Below, piece by piece: positions 35,014 to 43,018 of a DNA stretch of 64,000 nt. The stretch's first letter is position 1. Every line of letters starts with the position of its first letter. A model generated the notes under the pieces. The model saw only the letters and a program-made list of their open reading frames with translations. It was not told where the DNA came from and searched no databases. The position numbers were made by a program, and so were the translations under genes. The stretch comes from an uncultured Lachnospiraceae bacterium (GTDB lineage: Bacteria; Bacillota; Clostridia; Lachnospirales; Lachnospiraceae), in contig CANBFE010000003.1 of the NCBI GenBank assembly GCA_947367855.1, positions 216,116 to 280,115 of the forward strand, in the 5' to 3' direction.

Positions 35014-35358
35014 CTATACCAGTTCCATTGGCCCGGTCAGTGGGGAATACATCTGCAGGCCGCAGCTTTCTGCCAGTACCTTGAGCCTCACCATCTGCAT
35101 GGACGAATGCGTCAGGCAACGGCGGTTTGTCACAAGCAGGATATCCACCTCTCCTCTGGTGGCTGCATCCACAAAACGCCGGAAACCGCTGCGCTCCCAA
35201 AGCGGCCTCCTCCCTATGTCGCTGGAACCGCCTGCCACTTCAACCCCTATCTGCCCCGCATATTCCCAAAGCTGCTCCCGCTGTTTCTTTAACATATCAT
35301 CTTCATCCTCCGGCGCATCGATTGAGCAGTATGCCCATGCCCGTCTTACGCTCTCCAT
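35014..35358 (-). CDS. Short serine-recombinase-like protein lacking catalytic residues
   Basis: 114 residues, only the N-terminal resolvase fold: AWAYCSIDAPEDEDDML, then FRRFVDAATRGEVDILLVTN and RLKVLAESCGLQMYSP. In active enzymes the first strand reads YxRVS with catalytic Arg and Ser; here the same positions are CSID, so both are gone. There is no DNA-binding domain. Such short versions are frequent on Lachnospiraceae elements and may be regulatory or relics. Confidence 0.68.
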   Translation of the reverse strand: MESVRRAWAYCSIDAPEDEDDMLKKQREQLWEYAGQIGVEVAGGSSDIGRRPLWERSGFRRFVDAATRGEVDILLVTNRRCLTHSSMQMVRLKVLAESCGLQMYSPLTGPMELV

Positions 35359-35428
35359 AAGCTGCCCCCTTTCTTTCCCCCGTTTCAGCCTGATATCTGC
35401 CAGCGTATTCCATATCTGTTTCTATCTG

Positions 35429-35803
35429 TCAATCCTGGGCCACCTGAGAGAAAAATATCCCGTCCAGACCGAAGCTGACCGCTATGGCATGGTCCACATC
35501 CTGCATGGTGGCCCTGCCTGCCCGGCCTATGTATTCCTTCAACCTGGCACGGTCGATAGTCCTCACCTGTTCCAACAGGACGGTGGACTCCTGTTCCAAC
35601 CCGCAGTGGCTGTCCTCCAGTCTGATATGGGTGGGGAGCGATTTCTTCCCACACCTGCTGGTAATGGCTGCTGCAATCACCGTTGGGCTGTGCCGGTTCC
35701 CTATGTCGTTCTGTATGATCAGCACAGGTCGTGTACCGCCCTGCTCGCTCCCCACCACAGGCATCAGGTCGGCATAATAGATATCGCCCCGTTTGATGTT
35801 CAA
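35429..35803 (-). CDS. mazF: MazF/PemK-type endoribonuclease toxin
   Basis: 124 residues. MNIKRGDIYYADLMPVVGSEQGGTRPVLI is split here as the classic RGDIYYADL and GGTRPVLIIQND motifs; AAAITSRCGKKSLPTHI and RTIDRARLKEYIG follow, all expected for the fold. These enzymes cut single-stranded mRNA at short sites. No MazE-like antitoxin is seen: the upstream neighbour (137 residues) has no AbrB-type fold signature. In the element it may aid maintenance, or be tamed by a chromosomal antitoxin. Confidence 0.92.
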   Translation of the reverse strand: MNIKRGDIYYADLMPVVGSEQGGTRPVLIIQNDIGNRHSPTVIAAAITSRCGKKSLPTHIRLEDSHCGLEQESTVLLEQVRTIDRARLKEYIGRAGRATMQDVDHAIAVSFGLDGIFFSQVAQD

Positions 35804-35847
35804 CTCTGTTTCCTCCTTTCCTCCAGGCAGTTCCCGGCATCCTCTTC

Positions 35848-36261
35848 CTATCCCATGCCGTATTCCGCCATGGCTGCCGCTCTGTCCTCCGCTGCAAAAT
35901 ACACATCTGCCTGCTGTCTGTCAAGCTGAAGAATTTCCCCAGCCTCCTTCTCCCCCATTTGAATCGGAGCCAGATGGGAGTTGATTTCCATACACAGTTT
36001 CTGGTCCGGACAGGTATCAATAAATCCCCCGCAGGTATCCAGGATGAGCCTGTCCCAAAGATCTGTAATAATCATCTTCTGTACACCCATGAAACGGCTG
36101 CCCACAAAGTTTGCCATATTTTCCGGTGTTGTGGCGATCAGGTATTCTTCCATAGGATTCTCTTTTCCCATTGCGTCTCCGGCTGACGGATACACATAGG
36201 CATAGCCCATCCGCTCCGTATCCATAATCCTTTCCATCATGTCTATGGTTTTCTGATCCAT
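35848..36261 (-). CDS. Conserved-looking element protein of unknown function (137 residues)
   Basis: An acidic, soluble protein starting MDQKTIDMMERIMDTERMG, with LIATTPENMANFVGSRFMG and LILDTCGGFIDTCPDQKL. GGAGG precedes the ATG by 8 nt, so it is surely expressed. No domain was recognised. Its position directly upstream of mazF makes it the only local candidate for an antitoxin, but nothing in the sequence shows that. Confidence 0.6.
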   Translation of the reverse strand: MDQKTIDMMERIMDTERMGYAYVYPSAGDAMGKENPMEEYLIATTPENMANFVGSRFMGVQKMIITDLWDRLILDTCGGFIDTCPDQKLCMEINSHLAPIQMGEKEAGEILQLDRQQADVYFAAEDRAAAMAEYGMG

Positions 36262-36917
36262 GCATTCCCTCCTAATTTAAAGTACATGCTTTGATGCATG
36301 TTTTTTTCATGACACAAGGACGGCGGCGGCTCCCGGTGTTGCCTTTTGGGATATCCCCCGGCTCCCTGGCAGTCTGCCGCCGTAGTTTCTATCATGAAAG
36401 CATTTCCTTTTGGGAAAATTCCACTGCCCGGAAATGCTTGTCCCTCGTTTTATCATTTCAATATCTGCCCCTGTTCGACACTACTTCCCGGGGCGGGCGC
36501 AGCATGCGCCCATAGGCAGCAGGCAAAGACCGACCGTGGCTGCAGGCCGTCATGGGTTTCTCACCCCTCCGAGGATCTCTCCGGGCCGCCCTCATTGCGT
36601 GGTCCCGCTCCTGCGGGGCTGTGACTGGACGGAAGTATCATTATAGGCTGTCCATGTCATAGCAAACGGCCCACCACAGGCCGCCTTGGGACGGACATTT
36701 GCCGCTCTGCACCTTTGATGTGATCTTTTTGACAGGTTTACCTGCAGGTGGTCTTGGCGTGCCCTCCGCACCGCTTCGCTCTTTCAAGCTGGACAGCTAA
36801 CGTATCTATGCTGCTGGATATGACCGCCTGACGGCGGTATTTTTCAATGGGCAGAGAGGGAAAGAATCTCCCTCTACTTACTTCCACGTTGGCAGAACAT
36901 TTTGTACACCCTGATAT
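36262..36917. other. 656-nt gene-free, hairpin-rich GC-rich region
   Basis: No convincing coding sequence on either strand. It contains many paired arms. ACGGCGGC (36321) faces GCCGCCGT (36375). AAGCATTTCC (36399) faces GGAAATGCTT (36431). GGGCGCA-GCA-TGCGCCC is a perfect hairpin near 36498, and TGGAC...GTCCA lies near 36625-36655. A terminator-like hairpin with T-tract on the plus strand closes it at 36823-36844, although no plus-strand gene precedes it. This pattern suggests a structured plus-strand RNA. It may alternatively be a long leader for the 137-residue gene on the minus strand. Confidence 0.5.
36823..36844 (+). terminator. Plus-strand terminator-like hairpin
   Basis: ACCGCC-TGAC-GGCGGT followed by ATTTTTC. 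Perfect 6-bp GC stem. There is no annotated plus-strand gene upstream, so it implies a non-coding transcript. Confidence 0.6.
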
Positions 36918-37370
36918 TTAGTTTTTTTCAAAAAAGTTTTTCAGCTTCTTCAGGATGCGTTTTTTCCTCTTGTGAACCGCATTGGGGTATATCCCCATGT
37001 CCACCGCCACTTCCCTTACAGTCTGGTTCTGGAAAAACAGGCGTTCAATCAGCTCCCGCTCATCACCAGACAGCAGGGAGAGCGCCTTATGTAGCTGCAC
37101 ATACTGAATCCTGCGCAGCACGGTTTCCTCCACACTCTCGGCCTCCCCGGCAAACTGCACCTCCTGTTCTGCCAACCGTTCCAGGGAATCCTCCCTGCTG
37201 GGTATAGTCGTTATGCTCTTGTCCTTCTGGCTTATGATAATCTGCTCCGTCTTAAGATCGTATTCTTGGTATTGCATTTTTCTTTCTGTGGTTTTCAGCA
37301 CAGCAATCACATCCTCGCCGGCCTCCGGATACATCTTCCTGTAATCCGGGATTCTGTATGCCTTTGCCAT
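36918..37370 (-). CDS. Sigma-70 family / sigma-factor-like element regulator
   Basis: 150 residues from the ATG at 37370, with GGAGG 8 nt upstream. The C-terminal half is a region-4-type helix-turn-helix: LLSGDERELIERLFF and TVREVAVDMGIYPNAVHKRKKRI. Region 2 is not evident, so it may act as a partial sigma factor or simple regulator. Proteins of this size are usual in clostridial conjugative elements, where they control element genes. Confidence 0.82.
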   Translation of the reverse strand: MAKAYRIPDYRKMYPEAGEDVIAVLKTTERKMQYQEYDLKTEQIIISQKDKSITTIPSREDSLERLAEQEVQFAGEAESVEETVLRRIQYVQLHKALSLLSGDERELIERLFFQNQTVREVAVDMGIYPNAVHKRKKRILKKLKNFFEKN

Positions 37371-37539
37371 AGGCTTGTCCTCCTTTTTTTGAATTTCAAA
37401 AAACGAAGGACAGGCGGCGGGCCGCGGCATTTCTCCCGGACAGCAAAAGAGCGCAGTTCCATTTTAGGAAATGCGCCCTTTTGTAATATAATGTCATTTA
37501 TTGCAACACAAGAAACAATAATATAAATTATTGCCGAAC

Positions 37540-37577
37540 AAAAAAACCGCAATCCACAATAGGAGTGCAGTTTTTTT
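37540..37577. terminator. Terminator downstream of the cargo operon
   Basis: AAAAAACCGCA...GTGCAGTTTTTT: a hairpin with A-tract and T-tract on opposite sides, about 125 nt past the stop of the 351-residue gene. It can serve the minus-strand cargo. Confidence 0.55.
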
Positions 37578-37699
37578 AATATTTCCATATTGGTATTTGG
37601 GGAGCCAACTCTTCCCTTTCCTACAGCAAATCTGCGTTATCCCTTTCCAGGGAACACTAACATTCTAAATATAAACTACCACATAATGGATTTCTGTTA

Positions 37700-38755
37700 T
37701 TAATTTTCTTTAAAACACATAAAATCACCTGGCCTTACTGACGTATGATACATATCAGCTTTTTTCTCTAACGCTTTCTCCATATCCCATTTAATTGTAC
37801 TGGCCTTAAATTCCACTCCCTTCTTCTCTAACCACTCTTCCCATTTTTCGATTATCCCAACCTGCCCTTGGGTTATGGCGCCTTCCGAAAAAGCTCCCAC
37901 TATTTTGGAATATATAGAAGAATCAAATCCTGAGTACAGTATCCCCCATCCCTTATCCGGTTCTTTTTCGTTCATATATCCCATTCCGCCAATGCCAATT
38001 GTCAATATTCCATTTTCATCCCTGAACGCATATCCGGCAATCTCCAATTCCGCATAGGTCATCGCCATTTCCCTGCTTGTCACAAGTGATGGGTATTTTT
38101 CCATATATATATTTGCAAGCTCCTCTAATTTCCGGGTTTGCTCCTCACCGTCAACTAGCATGCACGCGCCATTTCCTTCCGCGCCTTTCTTTCTGATTGA
38201 AGCGATTCCCGTGTATTGGTTTATTGTAATATCAAACCGCTCATTTATACAGGAACCCTTTATCTCATCAACCCCCATAAACTCTTTCAGGGTATTTTCC
38301 AGGAAAGCATCCATTCCGCAGGCGTTCATAAGCCCTCCCAGTCTGTCTTCCTGAACCAGGTAACGTTTTCCGGTTTCAGAATCAATCTGGACAGTTGTAT
38401 TTTGGGGATCGAATCTGTAATATTTATCTGACGTTTTGTCATATATGCTCCAATGATTTTTTATTCCGTCTTTATTATAAACAGAAACTGCGTATTTCTC
38501 ATTTTCAACCTTTTCAAGTTCGGTGCATGCCTGTGCGCCCAGGCTTTCAGATACGGCTCCGCCCCTAATGCTTGCCTTCATGCAACTATATGCATCATAT
38601 GCGCTTAACCGGCCATTTTCAACCCGCTTCTCCGTCTGACAGGAATCCGCCCTGCCCACCCGTTCAAACAGGGATTTCCCCCGGTCAGGCGTATTCGTAT
38701 TCCTGTACTCATATTGCCTTCCCCTCATCAAAACACTGTTAATTCCAACACTCAT
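37700..38755 (-). CDS. Unrecognised cargo protein, 351 residues
   Basis: No signal peptide. The start MSVGINSVLMRGRQYEYRN resembles that of the 275-residue neighbour (MSISGVGSVNSYIYN), suggesting a shared N-terminal sorting or family feature. The middle has repeated beta-type stretches (KYAVSVYNKDG, YYRFDPQNTT, GTGIASIRKKG-like). Tyr and Gly are common late in the protein. Composition is AT-rich compared with the GC-rich mobilisation genes. No function can be assigned; last gene of the minus-strand cargo run. Confidence 0.7.
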   Translation of the reverse strand: MSVGINSVLMRGRQYEYRNTNTPDRGKSLFERVGRADSCQTEKRVENGRLSAYDAYSCMKASIRGGAVSESLGAQACTELEKVENEKYAVSVYNKDGIKNHWSIYDKTSDKYYRFDPQNTTVQIDSETGKRYLVQEDRLGGLMNACGMDAFLENTLKEFMGVDEIKGSCINERFDITINQYTGIASIRKKGAEGNGACMLVDGEEQTRKLEELANIYMEKYPSLVTSREMAMTYAELEIAGYAFRDENGILTIGIGGMGYMNEKEPDKGWGILYSGFDSSIYSKIVGAFSEGAITQGQVGIIEKWEEWLEKKGVEFKASTIKWDMEKALEKKADMYHTSVRPGDFMCFKEN

Positions 38756-38855
38756 TATATGGTCTCCATTTTTTTAATTATTTTTTTGACTCTTTACAGA
38801 CTTAAAATGCCAGTCCATAAAGAGTCATATACAAAAAACTCCTGCGCTCCCTCGA

Positions 38856-39287
38856 TCAATTGAAATTATATGTCACGTCTACTGTGGAGGCACTTCCTAC
38901 AGCTACGCCTCCTATTTTCACATAATAAACACCAGAAGGTATTCTGGACATATCAATTTCCAGTACTTCAGTGGCATAATTCGCAAAATTAATATTAATC
39001 TGCGATCCCGAGTCCGGAATAAAATATATAGTCCCTTGAACTAAACTGCGGCCGTTATTTCTAGGCATGGTCAATGTCAATGTCGAATCATCATACACTG
39101 CCTGCATACCAACTGTATATGTAGTTTTTGATGTTCCGAACCTAAAAGTCTTTACAGTTCTGGCTCCAACTTCAGTGACAGCCTGCACAGCTTTCAACGA
39201 CTCAACTTCACTTGCATATACATAGTCCATACTGCTGAATAAAAACAGGGCAGCCATTGCAAACACAAAATACTTAATCCTTTTCAT
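38856..39287 (-). CDS. Small secreted protein with predicted beta-sandwich (143 residues)
   Basis: ATG 39287 is chosen because GGAGG lies 8 nt upstream; an in-frame ATG at 39302 overlaps that site. A clear signal peptide is seen: MKRIKYFVFAMAALFLF, then AxA-like cleavage near YVYA-SEV. The mature part is beta-rich (TLTLTMPRNNG, PSGVYYVKIGGVAVG), without Cys. Family not recognised. It lies between two unfamiliar proteins of the cargo run. Confidence 0.72.
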   Translation of the reverse strand: MKRIKYFVFAMAALFLFSSMDYVYASEVESLKAVQAVTEVGARTVKTFRFGTSKTTYTVGMQAVYDDSTLTLTMPRNNGRSLVQGTIYFIPDSGSQININFANYATEVLEIDMSRIPSGVYYVKIGGVAVGSASTVDVTYNFN

Positions 39288-39428
39288 CTTATTAACCTCC
39301 ATTTTGAATGCGCAGGAGTTTTTTATCTGTGCTGTTTGACTGAAAATAATCCAGTCATAACGGCAGTAATACTTTAGAGATTCCTCTGTCAGTCAGAACC
39401 TCCAGCTGCTCCCCAAAAGGTCCAAGCA

Positions 39429-40256
39429 TTACCTCTTTGAAAGAGGTATATACATCGATTTTTCATAGCGTTCCACTGCTTTCTGGTGAATAGAACTGGG
39501 AACGCCTACCTTATTTCCTACTTCTTCTATCCGCCCATTCCTCACCTCACATCTGGTTTCATTAATTATGAATTCCCTGCTGGTATCTACTCCTAATTCC
39601 TTCAGAAATTCCAACATCATCGGTGTGCTGACCGCTGCACGATGCAGAGCCGAAAACGCCTGTTGGTCGCCGAAATGAATCAATGCGCTCAAACCAAATG
39701 CAAATGAACCTGCATTTTGGTAATCCTCCGCTGTTCCCTTTCCATAACTGTCAATTCTTACTCTGTCCCTCTCCACCGTGAACTTATAACCATTACCAAA
39801 TTCAAAGACATTTCCCACGCCTATGCTAAGGCGGTTCCTCAAAGGGTCATAGCCTGTAGGATGTGTGGTTTTATATGGCTGAGTTATCTTACCAAAAACA
39901 CTGATTTCCTCCGGCGTATATCTTACTGCTGCATTGGCGGTAAACACCTTTTCTCCATTGATACAATAGGTACTCGTAGTGGCATCAACTATCTCCGAAG
40001 TGATTTCAATTTCATCACCCTGCAATGTATCCAGTATATTTTTTCCCAGCCCCATCTCCTTCATCAGTCTGAGCATCTGTTTAACGCAACCTTTACGCTG
40101 TTGGTCAAAACCATTCAGCGCATCGGAATCTTCGCCCTTCAAGTTATCATTAAAATACTCTACAAATTCATCGTGAGAACCGTCTTTTGTAGACAGTTTC
40201 CCTGTTTTTATGTTGTAAATATACGAATTAACGCTTCCAACTCCACTAATGCTCAT
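39429..40256 (-). CDS. Unrecognised cargo protein, 275 residues
   Basis: No signal peptide or membrane helix. Begins MSISGVGSVNSYIYNIKTGKL, similar in style to the 351-residue protein. Contains FEFGNGYKFTVERDRVRIDSYGKG, split by turns, and a helical stretch (FGLSALIHFGDQQAFSALHR). The sequence suggests a mixed alpha/beta soluble protein. AGGAGG precedes the ATG. Function unknown; the shared N-terminal style with the other large cargo protein may mark a common export or assembly route. Confidence 0.7.
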   Translation of the reverse strand: MSISGVGSVNSYIYNIKTGKLSTKDGSHDEFVEYFNDNLKGEDSDALNGFDQQRKGCVKQMLRLMKEMGLGKNILDTLQGDEIEITSEIVDATTSTYCINGEKVFTANAAVRYTPEEISVFGKITQPYKTTHPTGYDPLRNRLSIGVGNVFEFGNGYKFTVERDRVRIDSYGKGTAEDYQNAGSFAFGLSALIHFGDQQAFSALHRAAVSTPMMLEFLKELGVDTSREFIINETRCEVRNGRIEEVGNKVGVPSSIHQKAVERYEKSMYIPLSKR

Positions 40257-40336
40257 TTTTTCCTCCTTGCAAGGCGAACTAATACCACTTACCTGGTATT
40301 AATCCGCCTTGTTACCTAAACTTTTATAATGCCATC

Positions 40337-41356
40337 TTAAAAATCTATTTCATTTCCGGGATATGGCTCCATAATGCAGGCAAAACTGCCATTCATCACA
40401 GCAGTCCAATAAGTAAAATGACTGCCGTTTTTGCATTTGCCTCCAATGGTCCATGACTGCCCTAATGGTGCTTGTGTAATGCCGCTAACCGCACCGGAAC
40501 TTGAAGTGTAATATGTTTTTCCTCCAGCCCGCATATAGCTCATCACTTCAGAGCACTCTTTGCCCTGAGGAAATTTATTGGAAATAGACAAATTTATAAT
40601 AGCAGTCTGAGCCGGCACTGCTGTTCCTGTCAAATTGCAGGTATATGTTCTATAGTCATCACCCCAAATTTGGACAGAACCGTATGTAGGCATGTTTACA
40701 ATCCTAAAAGTCTGAATAGCGGGACCAACATAGAAAAAGTAATTCATCATATCAGCAGACCAGTCTCCGCCGCTTGCCACTCTTATATAATAAGTGCCTG
40801 ATATTTCCGGCTGAAAATAAAAATATTTCTCTGGCTGTTTTGCGTACACATTATGTATACTGGGATCAGTACTCCATACGGTTGCAGTATTATCCGGATA
40901 TACATAATATACTTCAATAAACACATTTCTGCTTCCAACATTTCTTATGTCAACAAAGTATGTTTCTCCAGCTTCCATACGAGTAGTATACCAGTCAACA
41001 TCTGTATCGGAATGCAGGCCCGCAGTCCTCATGCCCAATGTATACAGTTCATGCCTTGAGGTCAACTGCGGTGTAATAACTTCTACGCTGTCATAAGGCT
41101 TTGCGGTCAGCCATGTATCATTGGGTTCATACTCATCAGGTGTTGTTATCAACGGCTGTATCCCATTGTTATCCGCAAACACCTCATCTACCTGAGCACT
41201 GCTTAACCGAATCGGCTCCATTGTATCAAACTCTACCGACTCAAAATAGTCAGTAGATACATCTGAAACAACAGTTTCTGTTTCTTCTGCCATGACCGGC
41301 ATAGAAAACAACATGCTACATGCTACCAAAAGTCCAAACATACGTTTCATTTTCAT
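40337..41356 (-). CDS. Secreted PPC-domain protein (339 residues)
   Basis: Signal peptide MKMKRMFGLLVACSMLFSMPVMA-EE. A pre-peptidase C-terminal (PPC) beta domain follows at about 75-205: DEYEPNDTWLTAKP is the classic EPNDT start, then DVDWYTTRMEAGETYFVDI and GTYYIRVASGGDW. The C-terminal 130 residues are a further beta region with YTCNLTGTAVPAQT. No catalytic domain is present. PPC domains usually ride on secreted enzymes, so here it may bind a partner or a surface. Good AGGAG site upstream. Confidence 0.78.
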   Translation of the reverse strand: MKMKRMFGLLVACSMLFSMPVMAEETETVVSDVSTDYFESVEFDTMEPIRLSSAQVDEVFADNNGIQPLITTPDEYEPNDTWLTAKPYDSVEVITPQLTSRHELYTLGMRTAGLHSDTDVDWYTTRMEAGETYFVDIRNVGSRNVFIEVYYVYPDNTATVWSTDPSIHNVYAKQPEKYFYFQPEISGTYYIRVASGGDWSADMMNYFFYVGPAIQTFRIVNMPTYGSVQIWGDDYRTYTCNLTGTAVPAQTAIINLSISNKFPQGKECSEVMSYMRAGGKTYYTSSSGAVSGITQAPLGQSWTIGGKCKNGSHFTYWTAVMNGSFACIMEPYPGNEIDF

Positions 41357-41399
41357 TGTCTTTGTCTCCTTTTAAATTTTTTGACATACTAATTTAAAA

Positions 41400-41600
41400 T
41401 CAATACGTCCTTTCTGCCGATGTTGCAGCCTTAGTTTCCCCATCTGCACTACAAATCATAGTAACCCGGTATGTGCCTCTGGAAACCTGGTATGTTTCAG
41501 CAACAGATGCGCTTCGTGTATCACTGGAAGTTTCCCAGGATTCCACATCAACCTATTTGCCTGAAACATTTTGGGCAGCAATAAATATTTCAATCAAACA
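41400..41600 (-). pseudogene. Remnant of a secreted-protein gene with in-frame amber codon
   Basis: About 65 codons in one frame read EIFIAAQNVSGK, a TAG at 41555-41553, then VDVESWETSSDTRSASVAETYQ and a normal-looking end GETKAATSAERTY. The style (beta strands, VSRGTYRVTMI) matches the secreted neighbours. The N-terminus and signal peptide are missing. A single C-to-T change in a Gln codon would explain the stop. Too short and broken to be functional. Confidence 0.6.
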
Positions 41601-41697
41601 GCGGCTTTTCCTGTATTGGATTGTTTGGTATTGATTTTTTCAAATTTGTTTATAATCTGTTTCTTCTACATAAATCATTACGCCGCTGCATAATCTT

Positions 41698-42231
41698 TTA
41701 ATGAGGACATACACGGTAATAGCTGCTTTCGATTACATCCAGTGTCCATATCGTACCACATGAAGTACATCTTATGGCATCCCAGGAAACAACATTACAA
41801 CTCCCGTCATTATTCTTTGCATGACCGGTGAGCACACCTGCCTGATACTTATGCGCACAGTTAGCATATAAGGATGCCTCGCTTACCTCCACATCCTCTT
41901 CTGCGCCTTCCATATCGACGAACCTGAACGTCGATTCCTCACCTGCCTCTGCCGGCAGATTATACAATGACAGGGGGGCGATTATCCCATTTTCCACCAT
42001 TTCTATAGCGGCTTCATAATCAAAACTATGCTGTTCCAAAGCAAGTCTCGCCTCTCCGTGTATGGAAAAAACCTCAACAGAGCGATCTGCAACGAAAGTG
42101 TACTCATCCAAATCAGTAACCTTCTCCGCCGCAATCACATTTTCCCCACTTGCAGACACCTGCATGCCAGGAATCGCCCCCATCATCAGCCCCGCAGCCA
42201 ATGCAAAACACACAAATAACTTCTTTTTCAT
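41698..42231 (-). CDS. Secreted protein with C-terminal Cys/His zinc-ribbon-like motif (177 residues)
   Basis: ATG 42231 starts MKKKLFVCFALAAGLMMGAIPG, a signal peptide with cleavage near VSA-SGE. The middle third is acidic. The C-terminus carries CAH, a lone Cys in GSCNV, CTSC and CPH, spaced as a Cys/His metal-binding ribbon or disulfide knot. It lies directly downstream of the ABC transporter genes, whose products may handle it or defend against its target. The family was not recognised with certainty. Confidence 0.75.
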   Translation of the reverse strand: MKKKLFVCFALAAGLMMGAIPGMQVSASGENVIAAEKVTDLDEYTFVADRSVEVFSIHGEARLALEQHSFDYEAAIEMVENGIIAPLSLYNLPAEAGEESTFRFVDMEGAEEDVEVSEASLYANCAHKYQAGVLTGHAKNNDGSCNVVSWDAIRCTSCGTIWTLDVIESSYYRVCPH

Positions 42232-42345
42232 TTTCCTTCCTTTCCGCATACTTTAGCATGCTTACTATGATAACCAAACACTTCCCTATAAAGAAACAGA
42301 TTATTTATGTCAAATCGCCAAACATCAAAATTCGGCGTTTTGCCA

Positions 42346-43011
42346 TCACTCAACAAAAAGTAATTTTCCTTTTTCCAACCCCCACACCTCATCTGTTTTT
42401 TCCACGATGCTCTGGGAATGGCTTACAATAATCACACATGTATCCTGTCTTCTGCTCAAACCGCACAATAGTTCCATCACCGCCTCCGCCGTGTCTGAAT
42501 CCAGATTACTTGTAGGTTCGTCTGCGATTAATATATCCGGGCTGTTGCAGACTGCTCTGGCGATTGCCACTCGCTGCTGTTCCCCTCCGGATAAATATTT
42601 CACTTTTTTGTGCATCAGCTTTTCATCAATCCCCACCTCTTCCAACATCCTGCGTGCCATTTCGCAGGATGTTTTTCCCTTTTTGCCGGCTATGCTTTGT
42701 GCAATCAGTAGATTCTCCAGACTGGACGCACCGGGAATCAGATTATATCCCTGAAAAACTACCCCTATATGTTTTGTGCGGTATTCATTTTCATTCAGAT
42801 TATCCAGATTATTCCCCTGATACAAAATTCTGCCTTCCGTGCATGTATCCATTCTGGATAAAAGCGACAATATAGTTGTTTTACCGGATCCAGATTTTCC
42901 GATAATCCCGTATACTTTCCCTTTTTCAAACTCAACATTAATTCCCTTCAAGATGTATCTGTCCGCCCTGGGATAACGGTAACAGACATTTTCCATTTTC
43001 AAAATGCACAT
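42346..43011 (-). CDS. Element-borne ABC transporter ATP-binding protein (MacB/LolD type)
   Basis: 221 residues. Walker A GKSGSGKTT (about residue 37), Q-loop VFQGYNL, signature YLSGGEQQRVAIARA, Walker B ILIADEPTSNLD, H-loop IIVSHSQ. Gives energy to the FtsX-type permease encoded 7 nt upstream. It is the same family as the host ATPase that the element interrupts. At the point equal to the insertion site its codons differ (GCAGACGAACC against GCTGATGAGCC). Confidence 0.94.
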   Translation of the reverse strand: MCILKMENVCYRYPRADRYILKGINVEFEKGKVYGIIGKSGSGKTTILSLLSRMDTCTEGRILYQGNNLDNLNENEYRTKHIGVVFQGYNLIPGASSLENLLIAQSIAGKKGKTSCEMARRMLEEVGIDEKLMHKKVKYLSGGEQQRVAIARAVCNSPDILIADEPTSNLDSDTAEAVMELLCGLSRRQDTCVIIVSHSQSIVEKTDEVWGLEKGKLLFVE

Positions 43012-43018
43012 CAGACTT

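Noticed and set aside
36346..36646. Several short plus-strand open frames in the gene-free region
   Set aside because: They overlap each other in different frames, lack ribosome-binding sites and coincide with hairpin arms; a structured RNA explains them better.
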